Below, piece after piece: positions 45,968 through 55,001 of a DNA stretch of 64,000 nt (its first letter is position 1; every line of letters starts with the position of its first letter). Location of the stretch: NCBI GenBank assembly GCA_965247065.1, contig CBDFGN010000005.1, positions 186,001 to 250,000 of the forward strand, given 5' to 3'. Made by a program: the position numbers and the translations under genes. Below the pieces are notes generated by a model. It was given only the letters and a program-made list of their open reading frames with translations. It did no database searches and was not told the origin of the DNA. The stretch comes from CBDFGN01 sp965247065 (lineage in GTDB: Bacteria; Bacteroidota; Bacteroidia; Cytophagales; Cyclobacteriaceae).

Positions 45968-47304
45968 CACTTGGGATGCCTAAGAGGCAACAAACCTAAG
46001 TTAGGTGATTTTAGTTCGAACAACAAGTATCCAAATACAATCAGGTATTCTAAAGTAACCAGGTATAAATTTTCTGAAAAACCTGTCAGAGTGTAACCCG
46101 AATAGGTCAAAAAGATGGTCAGAGACCAGACCACGGGAAATCGGTAAGAGCTGAAAACTGAAAAACCGATCAGCGTGATTATGTACCATGGGTGCAGAGT
46201 GGTTGCGAACAAAAGATAGATAAAAAGGACCCACATGCTAGATTCCAGAAAGTTTTTTTTATTTGGCGACTCCAAGAGGACAAACAATAGAATGGCCAAG
46301 ATGGCTGAGGCAGCCATATACTTTCCCGACGTTGCAATGATATTATAACCCTTGACCCAATATCCAATTTCCCGAACTACGTAATACACGCTTGCATTGA
46401 ACTCAAATTTTTGAAAGTAAAGAGAAAAACTAGAGCCTAGCCCTTCGATCAGGTCTTTGGAAAGTAATGGGGTAAAGATCAGCCCAATGGATACGCCTAT
46501 CAGCAAGTAATAGACCAGCACTTTCTTAAGCATATCGCGTCTAAGAAAAAGTGGCAGGAAAATCACGGGGACTAGTTTTGTAGCCACCGATAGTCCGAAT
46601 GACGCAGCTGAAAAGACCGACTTGCCCCGCAAGAGCAACCACGCAGAAAACAGAATAAAGAAAAGCATAAGGCCCTCAGCGTGAAGGTTGCCGGTCAATT
46701 CGATGATCACCAGCGGATTCAGCGCGTAGAGGAACAAATGCTTTCGCGGTAATCGGTAAGCCTCAAGAAGCTTAGGCATGAGGATAAGGTTTCCTATTTC
46801 CGCCAAAAGTAAGAAGAGCTTCATAACGATGGCGCTACCAAGAATGGAATTCGGAAAGATAACAGTCCCAATCCAGAAAGTAAGCTGGGCAACCGGGGGG
46901 TAAATGGTATAATAGTCCGCGGAATTTAATTTTAGGTACAATTCCTGATCCAATCCTGCTGGGAAGCCCGATTCCAGATACTCACTGGGCAAATGTGCGA
47001 ACGGGTTGATCCCTTGGGCCAGCAGCCGGCCATCCCAAATGAATCGAAAAACATCATCCGAGAGGTTGGGTATTCCGAAGAGAAGGGAAACCCGAAAAAG
47101 GACGCTCCATAACAAAAGTGTCCTGAATTGATTATCCTCGAAATTTCGATAAAGCCATAGGTAAACCCCAAACAGAAACCCGTAGAGCGCAAAAAGGGGA
47201 ACGGTCTCAAACCTTTCCAGTACATGGAGAATCGTGAGATAGGCAATGAGGGAAAAGAGACAGAGTCCGTGTGTAAGGTTAGCGTGCCTTTTGTCAGGCG
47301 CCAT
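45967..47304 (-). CDS. GT-C mannosyltransferase-like membrane protein
   Basis: 445 aa with about eleven hydrophobic helices. The first large loop has SDDVFRFIWDGRLLAQGINP, the D-D and GxNP motifs of polyprenyl-phosphate-sugar-dependent GT-C enzymes, and YYTIYPPVAQLTFW further on (TYPP-type). It would transfer a sugar from a lipid carrier on the periplasmic side. It overlaps the upstream glycosyltransferase by 11 bases and the next gene by one. The polyprenyl-phosphate donor could be made by the GT2 protein at 48.8 kb. Confidence 0.85.
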   Translation of the reverse strand: MAPDKRHANLTHGLCLFSLIAYLTILHVLERFETVPLFALYGFLFGVYLWLYRNFEDNQFRTLLLWSVLFRVSLLFGIPNLSDDVFRFIWDGRLLAQGINPFAHLPSEYLESGFPAGLDQELYLKLNSADYYTIYPPVAQLTFWIGTVIFPNSILGSAIVMKLFLLLAEIGNLILMPKLLEAYRLPRKHLFLYALNPLVIIELTGNLHAEGLMLFFILFSAWLLLRGKSVFSAASFGLSVATKLVPVIFLPLFLRRDMLKKVLVYYLLIGVSIGLIFTPLLSKDLIEGLGSSFSLYFQKFEFNASVYYVVREIGYWVKGYNIIATSGKYMAASAILAILLFVLLESPNKKNFLESSMWVLFIYLLFATTLHPWYIITLIGFSVFSSYRFPVVWSLTIFLTYSGYTLTGFSENLYLVTLEYLIVFGYLLFELKSPNLGLLPLRHPK

Positions 47305-48760
47305 GCCCGACCGGTTTTATCGAGTGATAAAATACAATCGCAAAACCTGTAGTAAGCATAAGATGGAAGAAGATTAGACCATAGTCATTTAGCATAATGC
47401 CTGTCCAAATTCCGAAAAGGAAATAGAAGCAAAGCAGGCCTTCAAGGATGATCATTGGGGTTACTGCCGGATTTACGTAAATATTACCTTTCCAGCTATC
47501 TAAGGAGGTTCTGATATTGAACTTTGGAGTTCGAACAAATGGCGTCTTAAAACCCAGCAGACCTTCCAGAACGGCAATCGAGTTGTGCAGGCTTAAGCCC
47601 ATTGAGACCGTTAGAAAAAGCGGGTAGGTTTTCAGGAAATAGGTTTTGGGTTTGGGCTGAATCTTGGACGATACCCAATAAAAGTAAGTAATGCTTAAAA
47701 ACCCGAGGAAGAAAATGCTCCCAAGGTCAAAATAAATACCGTATTGTGGGTGACTGTACTTGACGAATAACATTGGCACACTGAGCATTGCTGCTACCAG
47801 CAGACATGCGTAAACCGAGCTATTTAACAAGTGAAAAAAGGCATGGGCCTTACCTCGCAGGGGGAGCTTCGATCGCAAAAAGACGTTCAGCAAATTCTTA
47901 CGCGCGTTCTCCGCGGCTCCTTTGTTCCAACGGTATTGCTGAGACTTGATTGCTGGCATTATTACCGGCAACTCGGCAGGCGAGTCCACATCTTCAACGA
48001 ATTTGAAATTCCAGCCCTTTACTTGGGCTCGGTAGCTTAGGTCGAGATCTTCAGTGAGAGTGTCATCGGACCAGCCTCCTGCATCCAGAATACATTCTTT
48101 TCTCCATATCCCTGCTGTGCCGTTGAAGCTTATAAAGCTTCCGGCCTCATGACGGCCGGCTTGCTCGATTGAAAAATGAGCGTCAAGTCCAAAGGCCTGC
48201 AACCGGGTAAGCATAGAATAGTCACGATTTATATGGTCCCAGCGAGTTTGGACCACGCCGACACCGGAATTGTCAAAACGCCCGATCGTTTTAATCAGGA
48301 AATCGGGCTTTGGCTCGAAGTCTGCGTCAAAAATGGCGATAAACTCCCCGGTGGATCTTTCAAGACCATACTGCAGAGCACCAGCCTTATAACCAGTACG
48401 TTCTAGGCGGGTCAAATGAAAGATATTCAGTCCCTGGTTTCTGAGCTCCATGACTTTCTTGGCGGCCAATTCACGGGTTTCATCCGTTGAGTCGTCCAGA
48501 ACCTGGATTTCTAGCTTATCTACTGGATAATCGAATCGAGAAACCGCCTCAATCAATCTCTCGACAACGTATAGCTCGTTGTAAATGGGTAATTGGACCG
48601 TAACCCGAGGCAGTTTGGTGGGGTCGAGGTCGACAGAAGAATCATGTGATCGCCTCCTGCTCCTTAAATAAAACCAGGTTAAATTCAGCTGCCCCAGGCT
48701 AAACAAACAAATGAACAACAGCGACAATACATAAGCCACAGCAATTAAAGCTACAATCAT
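47294..48760 (-). CDS. Processive-type family 2 glycosyltransferase
   Basis: 488 aa, cellulose-synthase-like. An N-terminal membrane helix is followed by the GT2 domain: VTVQLPIYNELYVVERLIEA, FIAIFDADFEPKPDFL (D-x-D), TEDLDLSYRAQVKGW (TED), and QQYRWNKGAAEN (Q-x-x-R-W). Three or four C-terminal membrane helices complete it. Likely makes a lipid-linked or secreted beta-glycan, or a glucosylceramide-like product. It overlaps neighbours by four and 11 bases. Confidence 0.92.
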   Translation of the reverse strand: MIVALIAVAYVLSLLFICLFSLGQLNLTWFYLRSRRRSHDSSVDLDPTKLPRVTVQLPIYNELYVVERLIEAVSRFDYPVDKLEIQVLDDSTDETRELAAKKVMELRNQGLNIFHLTRLERTGYKAGALQYGLERSTGEFIAIFDADFEPKPDFLIKTIGRFDNSGVGVVQTRWDHINRDYSMLTRLQAFGLDAHFSIEQAGRHEAGSFISFNGTAGIWRKECILDAGGWSDDTLTEDLDLSYRAQVKGWNFKFVEDVDSPAELPVIMPAIKSQQYRWNKGAAENARKNLLNVFLRSKLPLRGKAHAFFHLLNSSVYACLLVAAMLSVPMLFVKYSHPQYGIYFDLGSIFFLGFLSITYFYWVSSKIQPKPKTYFLKTYPLFLTVSMGLSLHNSIAVLEGLLGFKTPFVRTPKFNIRTSLDSWKGNIYVNPAVTPMIILEGLLCFYFLFGIWTGIMLNDYGLIFFHLMLTTGFAIVFYHSIKPVGHGA

Positions 48761-49446
48761 AAGTACTTCACTATTGTCCAGATAATCTTATAACCAGCCA
48801 TGAAAGTTCCCTTAACTGTTCCGGATACCTTGGAAAAACCAATCCGCTTGCGATAGTTGACCGGCACCTCGGTCCATGAAAGCCCCTTGCGAGCCGCCTT
48901 AGCTTGCATTTCAACAGTCCATCCATAATTTTTATCAACCATTCCCAATTCCATTAAACGATCGTACCTGATTGCGCGAAATGGACCTAAATCTGTAAAA
49001 TTAGCATTATATAGCAGTTTTAACAATCGAGTTGCGAGCCAGTTGCCAAAAACTTGTTGCGGAGTCATCGAACCCGTTTCTCGATCGCCCAGCGCCCTTG
49101 AGCCAATGACCAGATCATAATTTTGATCAGAAATGGGCTTTACCAATTTGGCCATTTCCGCCGGATAATCGGAATAATCAGCATCCAGGAAAACGACGAT
49201 ATCGGTTTTCTGGGCCTTTTGCGCTAGGTAGTCCAATCCCTTAAGGCAGGCTCTTCCGTATCCCGGGATGGGTTCCCGCAAGACCGTCGCACCCTCCCTT
49301 TTCGCGGCAATCTCGGTCTGGTCGGTGGACGCATTGTTCACCACAATCACTTCGCTCACGATATCATAAGGAATTTCTTCTAAAACCTTACCTACAGAAT
49401 TCTCCTCGTTAAAGGCAGGAATGATCACCTTAATGTTTGGCGGCAT
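48757..49446 (-). CDS. Family 2 glycosyltransferase, polyprenyl-phosphate type
   Basis: 229 aa from ATG 49446 (MPPNIKVIIPAFNEEN); a longer reading from 49521 would lie deep inside the upstream Fe-S gene and lacks family similarity. Dolichyl-phosphate-mannose-synthase-like motifs: VVNNASTDQT, DIVVFLDADYSDYP (D-x-D), DLVIGSRALGDRE and NYGWTVEMQAKAARKGLSWTEVPV. It has no large membrane domain. Probably makes a polyprenyl-phosphate sugar for the adjacent GT-C enzyme. It overlaps the upstream gene by 17 bases. Confidence 0.9.
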   Translation of the reverse strand: MPPNIKVIIPAFNEENSVGKVLEEIPYDIVSEVIVVNNASTDQTEIAAKREGATVLREPIPGYGRACLKGLDYLAQKAQKTDIVVFLDADYSDYPAEMAKLVKPISDQNYDLVIGSRALGDRETGSMTPQQVFGNWLATRLLKLLYNANFTDLGPFRAIRYDRLMELGMVDKNYGWTVEMQAKAARKGLSWTEVPVNYRKRIGFSKVSGTVKGTFMAGYKIIWTIVKYL

Positions 49447-51259
49447 TTCCGATTTTTGGAAAAATATCATTCCCCAGCAGTACAGGCGTCCCAAATCGAC
49501 CCTCCTCGCTTCGGTTTTCAAGGTTCAATACCCCGCGCGGACAAACCGCCGAGCAAATGCCGCAGCCAACGCAAGAGGATCTTACAATATTTTGACCCCT
49601 TTGAGCGTACCATCTAACATCGATTCCCATTTCGCAATAGGCAGAACAATTACCGCATGAAATGCACTGGCCGCCATTGGTCGTTATTCTGAACCGAGAC
49701 TTGAATCGTTGAATCAGGCCAAGATAGGCAGCTAACGGACACCCAAACCGGCACCACACACGATTTCCCATCAGCGGATAGAATCCGGTACCCACTACTC
49801 CAGCAAATCCGGCTCCAATCCATGCTCCGTAAATCTCCCTTACGGTGTAGGTGTTAACCCCAAATAATTGTCCTTCTCTAGTCCAGTAAGTGTATAAAAC
49901 CCCGGCTGTCATGAGTATTGCGAATCCAAGCACTCCATGAATAATAAATCTTTCGGCCTTCCAGGCATTAAGGCTTTTGTCTGACAATTGCCGATAGGGG
50001 TCACCTAGGGTCTCAGCCAAACCGCCGCAGCCGCAAACCCATGAGCAGTACCACCTTTTTCCGAAGAAGTACACGAACACAGGCACGGCTATTACGATGA
50101 GGGCAATACCCCAACCTAACATGAATATTCCAAGTGATCCGTTTTGAATAAGGTTGTTCAACTCGTTGTCAAAAAAGAAGTCGTAATCTAGGGGCCAGAT
50201 ATTCTTGAAGTCGAAGTACGGTTGGTTCAGTCTAAGTAGTATTTCAGGTATTAGAAACGCGAAAGCCGTCTGGAAGAATATCACGGAGAAAGTCCGCGCA
50301 ATCTGGTAGTTACTATGTCTGTACTTGACAAGCATTCTAACGCCCATAATCAGGATACACAGTGTATAAATGAATCCGTAAAGGAAAAAGCGGCCGGCCT
50401 CGGTGTTTTTCAGGGCGTAACTGATGGGATCGACCATAATGATCCAGCTAGTCATGTACTCTGGGTAATAATAAAGGAAGATATAGAACAGAATAAGAAA
50501 TGTACCGGTTAGAATGCCTAGCCAACCTCGGTTGGTCATCGGGCGTTGGAAGATCCTATTATTCTTAATTCCAGGGGGGCCATCAGTGTGCATTTTAGGT
50601 AATAAGTACACAGTCGCTCCTAGGATGCAGAGTACATAGGTAAGAAGGACAAAGAGCAACGGACGGTCTTTCACCGGGCTGATCGCAGAGGCCTTGGTTA
50701 ACTCATATTTTAGGCTCTTAACCTTGTAATGATCAAAGCCCTTTTGGTTAATGATTGCATAATTCCGAATATTAGCGGCCACAATTTGCAATTGACTTTC
50801 CAATTCCTCCGCGTTGGAAAATTCTCGCTCCTCCAACCAACTGCCATAATCAGATAACGCCTTGCTTTTGAAAGCGCCCGTCGGACCGGAATCAGACCAT
50901 ATTAGGGAAGCCTGCTCGATTTGAAAAACCAGCGGAGCGTCCATTCGGAAGGGATCGATCAGTTGGCGTAATTCTACATTGGTGAGACCATAGCGCTCCA
51001 GTTGTTCCTGATTAGCATCCAGAAATATTTGATTCAATTGGGATACGAATTGGAAATTGCTGCTGACCCTTTTGCTTATTAACGATTCTGCCTGGTTTGT
51101 AAATGTTGACCTGGCACTTACTTCGGGGATTGCCTTTTCCAGTATCGATTCGGTCAGCTCATAGCTGGACATAAAAAACGAGCCGACAAATAAAATGAAT
51201 CCAGCCAGGAACGCGCCCAGGCCAAAACTCTGCAGTAGTCTGAAACTGTTCGTATTCAT
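49430..51259 (-). CDS. Membrane 4Fe-4S ferredoxin-like protein (NosR/RnfC-like electron carrier)
   Basis: 609 aa. The N-terminal 200 residues are an extracytoplasmic domain after one membrane helix. About seven more helices follow (YLLPKMHTDGPPG between two of them), then the FMN/CcoG-like W-Y-C-S-W-V-C-G-C-G-G loop with a CxxxCGC pattern. A second VWCRFGCPLAAYLGL motif and two cluster-binding motifs CISCGNCSAYC and CVGCGICSAVCPRGVL close the protein. It would pass electrons between a soluble flavoprotein and a membrane or periplasmic acceptor. It is coupled to the flavoprotein (4-base overlap). Confidence 0.85.
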   Translation of the reverse strand: MNTNSFRLLQSFGLGAFLAGFILFVGSFFMSSYELTESILEKAIPEVSARSTFTNQAESLISKRVSSNFQFVSQLNQIFLDANQEQLERYGLTNVELRQLIDPFRMDAPLVFQIEQASLIWSDSGPTGAFKSKALSDYGSWLEEREFSNAEELESQLQIVAANIRNYAIINQKGFDHYKVKSLKYELTKASAISPVKDRPLLFVLLTYVLCILGATVYLLPKMHTDGPPGIKNNRIFQRPMTNRGWLGILTGTFLILFYIFLYYYPEYMTSWIIMVDPISYALKNTEAGRFFLYGFIYTLCILIMGVRMLVKYRHSNYQIARTFSVIFFQTAFAFLIPEILLRLNQPYFDFKNIWPLDYDFFFDNELNNLIQNGSLGIFMLGWGIALIVIAVPVFVYFFGKRWYCSWVCGCGGLAETLGDPYRQLSDKSLNAWKAERFIIHGVLGFAILMTAGVLYTYWTREGQLFGVNTYTVREIYGAWIGAGFAGVVGTGFYPLMGNRVWCRFGCPLAAYLGLIQRFKSRFRITTNGGQCISCGNCSAYCEMGIDVRWYAQRGQNIVRSSCVGCGICSAVCPRGVLNLENRSEEGRFGTPVLLGNDIFPKIGNAAKH

Positions 51260-52563
51260 GCCGGCTGTTCGGATTCAAGAGCGTCGGAAAAGCTTTTTAT
51301 CGCCTGATTCTCAAACCTTTGGAAAAGTTCCGGATCAAAATTCGCCTCAGGCAAATGCTCGAGTACGTAATCGATGTCCCTGCGTTCTGTGAGCCAGCGA
51401 TCACATACCTCATGCCGGTAGCGAATCCCCATCAAATTAAACCCGATAACTACCCGGTCCCCTTCTCTAACAACAATGCGGATAGATTTTTTGCCGTCAC
51501 GATGCTCCCAATAAAGGTGCTGCTCGCCATCGGCTGGTAGATTCTTGACATCACCATAAACCTGATACTCGATGTCAAGGAATTTGGCGGAGTTAAACCA
51601 GTTGCCCGGTTGGTAGGCCCTGCGCCGGCCACAAAGTGATTGAGCTAAAGTCTCGCCATGCATCCGGCCGGTGTACCAGACTTGTTCCACCGGTTTCCTT
51701 CCTAAAACCGGTTCTTGGAATTGGGCACAGTCGCCAATGGCATAGATATCGGGCTGGTTAGTTTCGAAAAACCGATTGACAAGAACCCCTTTGTCGGTGT
51801 TTATAGAACTATTCTTCAAGAATTCCACATTTGGGCTTACCCCAACCGTTAATCCTAAATACTGACATTCGATCACCTCACTATTGTCCAACTGGATGCC
51901 CCTCACCCTTCCGTTCTCATCAGCCAGTATCTCATCTAAGTTGACCTCCTTTCGGAGATCGATTTGATGTTCCACCAAGTGACGGCTGACCATCGAGGCC
52001 TCCTCCGGTGGCAATACTATATCCCAGAATTCCTTTTCCCTTATGACGAAAGTTACAGGTATTTTTCTGGAGAGAAGCATCTCTGCCATTTCAATCCCAA
52101 TTAGCCCCCCCCCCACGATCGCCGCCTGCTTCACATTGCAGGTGTTCTTTTCCATTTGCAGCAGATCCTGATAGCTGTATAGCCCCTGTACACCTTCAAG
52201 GTCTTGGCCGGGCCACCCAAACTTGTTCGACTTGGAGCCACAGGCTATGATCAGCTTGTCGTAACCCATCGAATTCCCACTTTTGAGCTTGACCAACTTA
52301 TCATCCGGATTTATTTCCAAAGCATAGTCCCTTACGAGATCGATTTTGTTCTTAGCCCAGAACCAGTCCTCGTACGGTTTTGTATTCTCATATTTCATGT
52401 GCCCCATGTAGATGTACATTAAGGCCGTACGCGAAAAAAAATGATCTGTCTCTGCTGAAATTACGACGATGTGATCATTTCCTAGCTTTCGGATGTGACG
52501 GGCACAGGTAATGCCGGAAATGCCGTTACCGATAATGACAATCTTTTGTATTGGTTGGAGCAA
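51256..52563 (-). CDS. FAD-dependent NAD(P)H oxidoreductase (rubredoxin reductase type)
   Basis: 435 aa. FAD site GNGISGITCARHIRKLG at the N-terminus, NAD(P) site AAIVGGGLIGIEMAEMLLSR, and the FAD-adenine motif DIYAIGDCAQFQEP; an extra C-terminal region of about 100 residues is present. It starts at TTG 52563 (MLQPIQKIVIIGNG), with no ATG in a useful place. It would take electrons from NAD(P)H and feed the membrane Fe-S protein downstream, whose start overlaps its stop by four bases. First in the redox/glycosyltransferase cluster. Confidence 0.92.
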   Translation of the reverse strand: MLQPIQKIVIIGNGISGITCARHIRKLGNDHIVVISAETDHFFSRTALMYIYMGHMKYENTKPYEDWFWAKNKIDLVRDYALEINPDDKLVKLKSGNSMGYDKLIIACGSKSNKFGWPGQDLEGVQGLYSYQDLLQMEKNTCNVKQAAIVGGGLIGIEMAEMLLSRKIPVTFVIREKEFWDIVLPPEEASMVSRHLVEHQIDLRKEVNLDEILADENGRVRGIQLDNSEVIECQYLGLTVGVSPNVEFLKNSSINTDKGVLVNRFFETNQPDIYAIGDCAQFQEPVLGRKPVEQVWYTGRMHGETLAQSLCGRRRAYQPGNWFNSAKFLDIEYQVYGDVKNLPADGEQHLYWEHRDGKKSIRIVVREGDRVVIGFNLMGIRYRHEVCDRWLTERRDIDYVLEHLPEANFDPELFQRFENQAIKSFSDALESEQPA

Positions 52564-52940
52564 ATCTATTCCTTAACAAAAGTTTGTTTCAAAAGTTCTT
52601 TGACCGGAAAGAAAAGCTAGGCTTGTGACAAAGCTGGCTTAAGTTTTAGACTTAAGCCAGCTTAATTTCGGGTTTATGTTGATTGTTGTCTTATCCATAC
52701 CCTAGTTTAAGCACCGCTCTTCCGCTGATATTTCTATCTATAAACGGCTAATGCTATTTGCATCCGAGCGATAAGCGAAGTTGAAAGGGCAACCAATGCA
52801 ATGGCCAAACTACCTCATTATGTGTTTCTCAAAAGTGGATTATGATGATTTCTGTTCCTTTTCAACAAGACTTTCAATGTTATCTTGAACAATTCGACAA
52901 CCACTCGGTCAAAGGGCTATGACCCGTCTCTCTGGGATAT
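52564..52940. other. Intergenic stretch with long hairpin
   Basis: About 377 bases between two minus-strand units. It holds a perfect hairpin (see 52631-52663). The rest has no protein-like frame and no known RNA. It presumably contains the promoter for the redox/glycosyltransferase cluster and the end of the B12 transporter transcript. Confidence 0.6.
52631..52663. repeat. Perfect 14-bp inverted repeat, 5-base loop
   Basis: Arms aagctggcttaagt and acttaagccagctt pair completely around tttag. Neither strand shows a strong T-run after the stem, so it is not a textbook terminator; a bidirectional terminator, a protein-binding palindrome or a small-element remnant are alternatives. It lies 67 bases upstream of the flavoprotein gene start. 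Confidence 0.85.
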
Positions 52941-53954
52941 TTATTTGAGAATTTCCAGCCCAAGCAGCAGATCACTGATGGTATAGTAAGTTTTTTCCTT
53001 TTGCGCAGCCCCGAAGGTCCAATTGATCCGCTGGCTCTTGTGGATTTGCACCACAGGAAGGTCGGGCGCAGCCGAGATCCTAAAACCAGATCTTTCCAAA
53101 GCCTGTTGGGTCCAGTAAAGTTCAGGACCCTCGCCCATCAGACGGATCTCAATTTGATTAGAGCGCTCTAGTTTGAATTGTCGCGTGGTGGCATCCCACT
53201 CAAAACCCGTTTTGAAAAATGTATCGGCCAGAGATCCGTCTAGTACCAGATCCTCGGGCGCTCCTCTGATTATTGGCTTGCTGAAGTTTGCTAACCACAG
53301 TTGGTGACAGGTCTGAAGGGTTATTTCCAGTTCATGTGTGGAAACTAAAACCGCCTTGCCGGTTGTTTCTGCAAGGGATTTAAGCAGGGTCATAATTTCG
53401 ACTTGGTTGGTCAGATCAAGATGTGCGGTCGGCTCATCCAGAATGATGATCTCGGAATCCTGGGCAAGAGCCCGGGCGATCAAGGCCTTTTGCAATTGAC
53501 CGTCGCTAAGTTCCAGCACTGGTTTGTTTTCGATGTAATTGGTCCTGGTAACGTCAATTGCCCACTCCACCTTTTGCTGGTCGATCAACCCAAGATTGCC
53601 GGTCCAATTAGTATATGGATATCGGCCTAGAGCAATGAGTTCGTAAACCCTAAGGTTACCCGGGTTTATTTTTTCTGTCAGCACCAGGCTGATAGTACGG
53701 GCTAGCTGGTTTCGGGATAGACTTTTCACCGACTTGCCTTTTAATGTCACCGAGCCGAATAAAGGGTTTTGAATACCAGCCAAAGTTCTCAGCAAAGTAG
53801 ATTTTCCTACCCCGTTCTGCCCCATAAAGGCTACCAATTCTCCAGAAAATAGTTCCAGATTCAAGCCCTCCAGAATCACCTTTACCCGGCTTCCAGAACC
53901 GTATCCAACCGAGAGTGAAGAAGTGGTCAATATTGGCGTTTGGGCTCGCATCAT
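52941..53954 (-). CDS. btuD: B12/siderophore-type ABC transporter ATPase
   Basis: 337 aa, ATP-binding subunit partnering the FecCD permease. Walker A GQNGVGKST, signature LSDGQLQKALIARALAQ (LSDGQ in place of LSGGQ), Walker B IIILDEPTAHLD and H-loop STHE are present. The last 90 residues form an extra C-terminal domain beyond the usual 250-aa ATPase. ATG 53954 overlaps the permease stop by four bases; an upstream in-frame reading lies in the permease and is rejected. Gene symbol by context (B12 locus). Confidence 0.9.
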   Translation of the reverse strand: MMRAQTPILTTSSLSVGYGSGSRVKVILEGLNLELFSGELVAFMGQNGVGKSTLLRTLAGIQNPLFGSVTLKGKSVKSLSRNQLARTISLVLTEKINPGNLRVYELIALGRYPYTNWTGNLGLIDQQKVEWAIDVTRTNYIENKPVLELSDGQLQKALIARALAQDSEIIILDEPTAHLDLTNQVEIMTLLKSLAETTGKAVLVSTHELEITLQTCHQLWLANFSKPIIRGAPEDLVLDGSLADTFFKTGFEWDATTRQFKLERSNQIEIRLMGEGPELYWTQQALERSGFRISAAPDLPVVQIHKSQRINWTFGAAQKEKTYYTISDLLLGLEILK

Positions 53955-54991
53955 CCTGCAAATGAAGATCTTACATCTCGTTTCTTTAGGATGATCCAAA
54001 TTACAATTGGAGCGCCGAATAACGATGTGATCGCGTTGATAGGTAAAGTGAATTGGGAGCCTGGGATTTGGGCTATGGTATCGCAAATCAACATTACCGC
54101 TGCACCAAGAAAGCAAACAGCCGGTATAAGCACCTGATGATTCGAAGAATTGATTGTTATGCGGGCCAGGTGGGGAATTGCAATACCCACAAATGCAATC
54201 GGTCCGCAGAAGGAGGTAATGGTTCCCGCTAAAAGACTGGTAGCCAGGATAATCCATAAGCGCACCCTGGCGTGGTCCAGTCCCATGCTAACCGCATAGT
54301 TCTCACCAATAAGCAATGCATTGAGATGTTTGGAAAGAACAAATCCCAAAATTATTCCCGCAACCACGAGAGGAACAAACAAGACCATTTCCTGGTAAGA
54401 AATATTCCCCAAACTTCCGAAGGTCCATATCAAATAGGCTTGAATGTCCTGCGATTTACTAAAGAATTGAAGGACGCTAACCAAAGCACCAGTCGCGCTT
54501 CCGAACATCAGTCCAATGATCAATAGGGTCATGCTGTCCTTAATTCGTATCGAAACCAGGAGGACCAGAAAAAGGACCAGGAAGGCCCCTACGCCAGAGG
54601 CAAGCACCAAAAGACCACCGCCAAGGAGGCCCAGATAGGAGATTGTCTTACCCAGAGCGAATCCGCCTAATACCAACAGCGCCACCCCAAGACTCGCTCC
54701 GGAACTAATTCCTAATACGAATGGACCCGCCAGTGGATTTCGAAACAGGGTTTGCATCAATAGGCCACTTATTCCTAAGCCGGCGCCAACGAGTGAAGCG
54801 GTCAGTGCCTTGGGTATACGGAAATTTAGTACTATCTCCTTCCAGGTGGCTTTAGAAGGCTCTCCTCCCAAAATAATTATCAAAACCTCGTCCAGCGAGA
54901 TTCTGACCGATCCCAGAGAGACATTAATGAGGAAGCCCGTAATGAACAAAACAATTAGGACCAGCAGGATTCTAAACTTCCGGGATGTCAT
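53951..54991 (-). CDS. btuC: FecCD/BtuC-type ABC transporter permease
   Basis: 346 aa, about ten membrane helices. Family blocks: RIPKALTASLVGAGLGISGLLMQ, NPLAGPFVLGISSGASLG, and GPIAFVGIAIPHLARI near the C-terminus (the EAA-like contact loop for the ATPase). It would move B12 or an iron chelate across the inner membrane with the adjacent ATPase and binding protein. Overlap with the ATPase is four bases; the binding-protein gene ends 10 bases before its start. Confidence 0.92.
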   Translation of the reverse strand: MTSRKFRILLVLIVLFITGFLINVSLGSVRISLDEVLIIILGGEPSKATWKEIVLNFRIPKALTASLVGAGLGISGLLMQTLFRNPLAGPFVLGISSGASLGVALLVLGGFALGKTISYLGLLGGGLLVLASGVGAFLVLFLVLLVSIRIKDSMTLLIIGLMFGSATGALVSVLQFFSKSQDIQAYLIWTFGSLGNISYQEMVLFVPLVVAGIILGFVLSKHLNALLIGENYAVSMGLDHARVRLWIILATSLLAGTITSFCGPIAFVGIAIPHLARITINSSNHQVLIPAVCFLGAAVMLICDTIAQIPGSQFTLPINAITSLFGAPIVIWIILKKRDVRSSFAG

Positions 54992-55001
54992 TGATCCATG
55001 C

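Noticed and set aside
53955..54257. Long N-terminal extension of the B12-transporter ATPase
   Set aside because: It lies wholly within the permease gene, is rich in Cys/His/Pro without similarity, and the ATG at 53954 gives the normal start.
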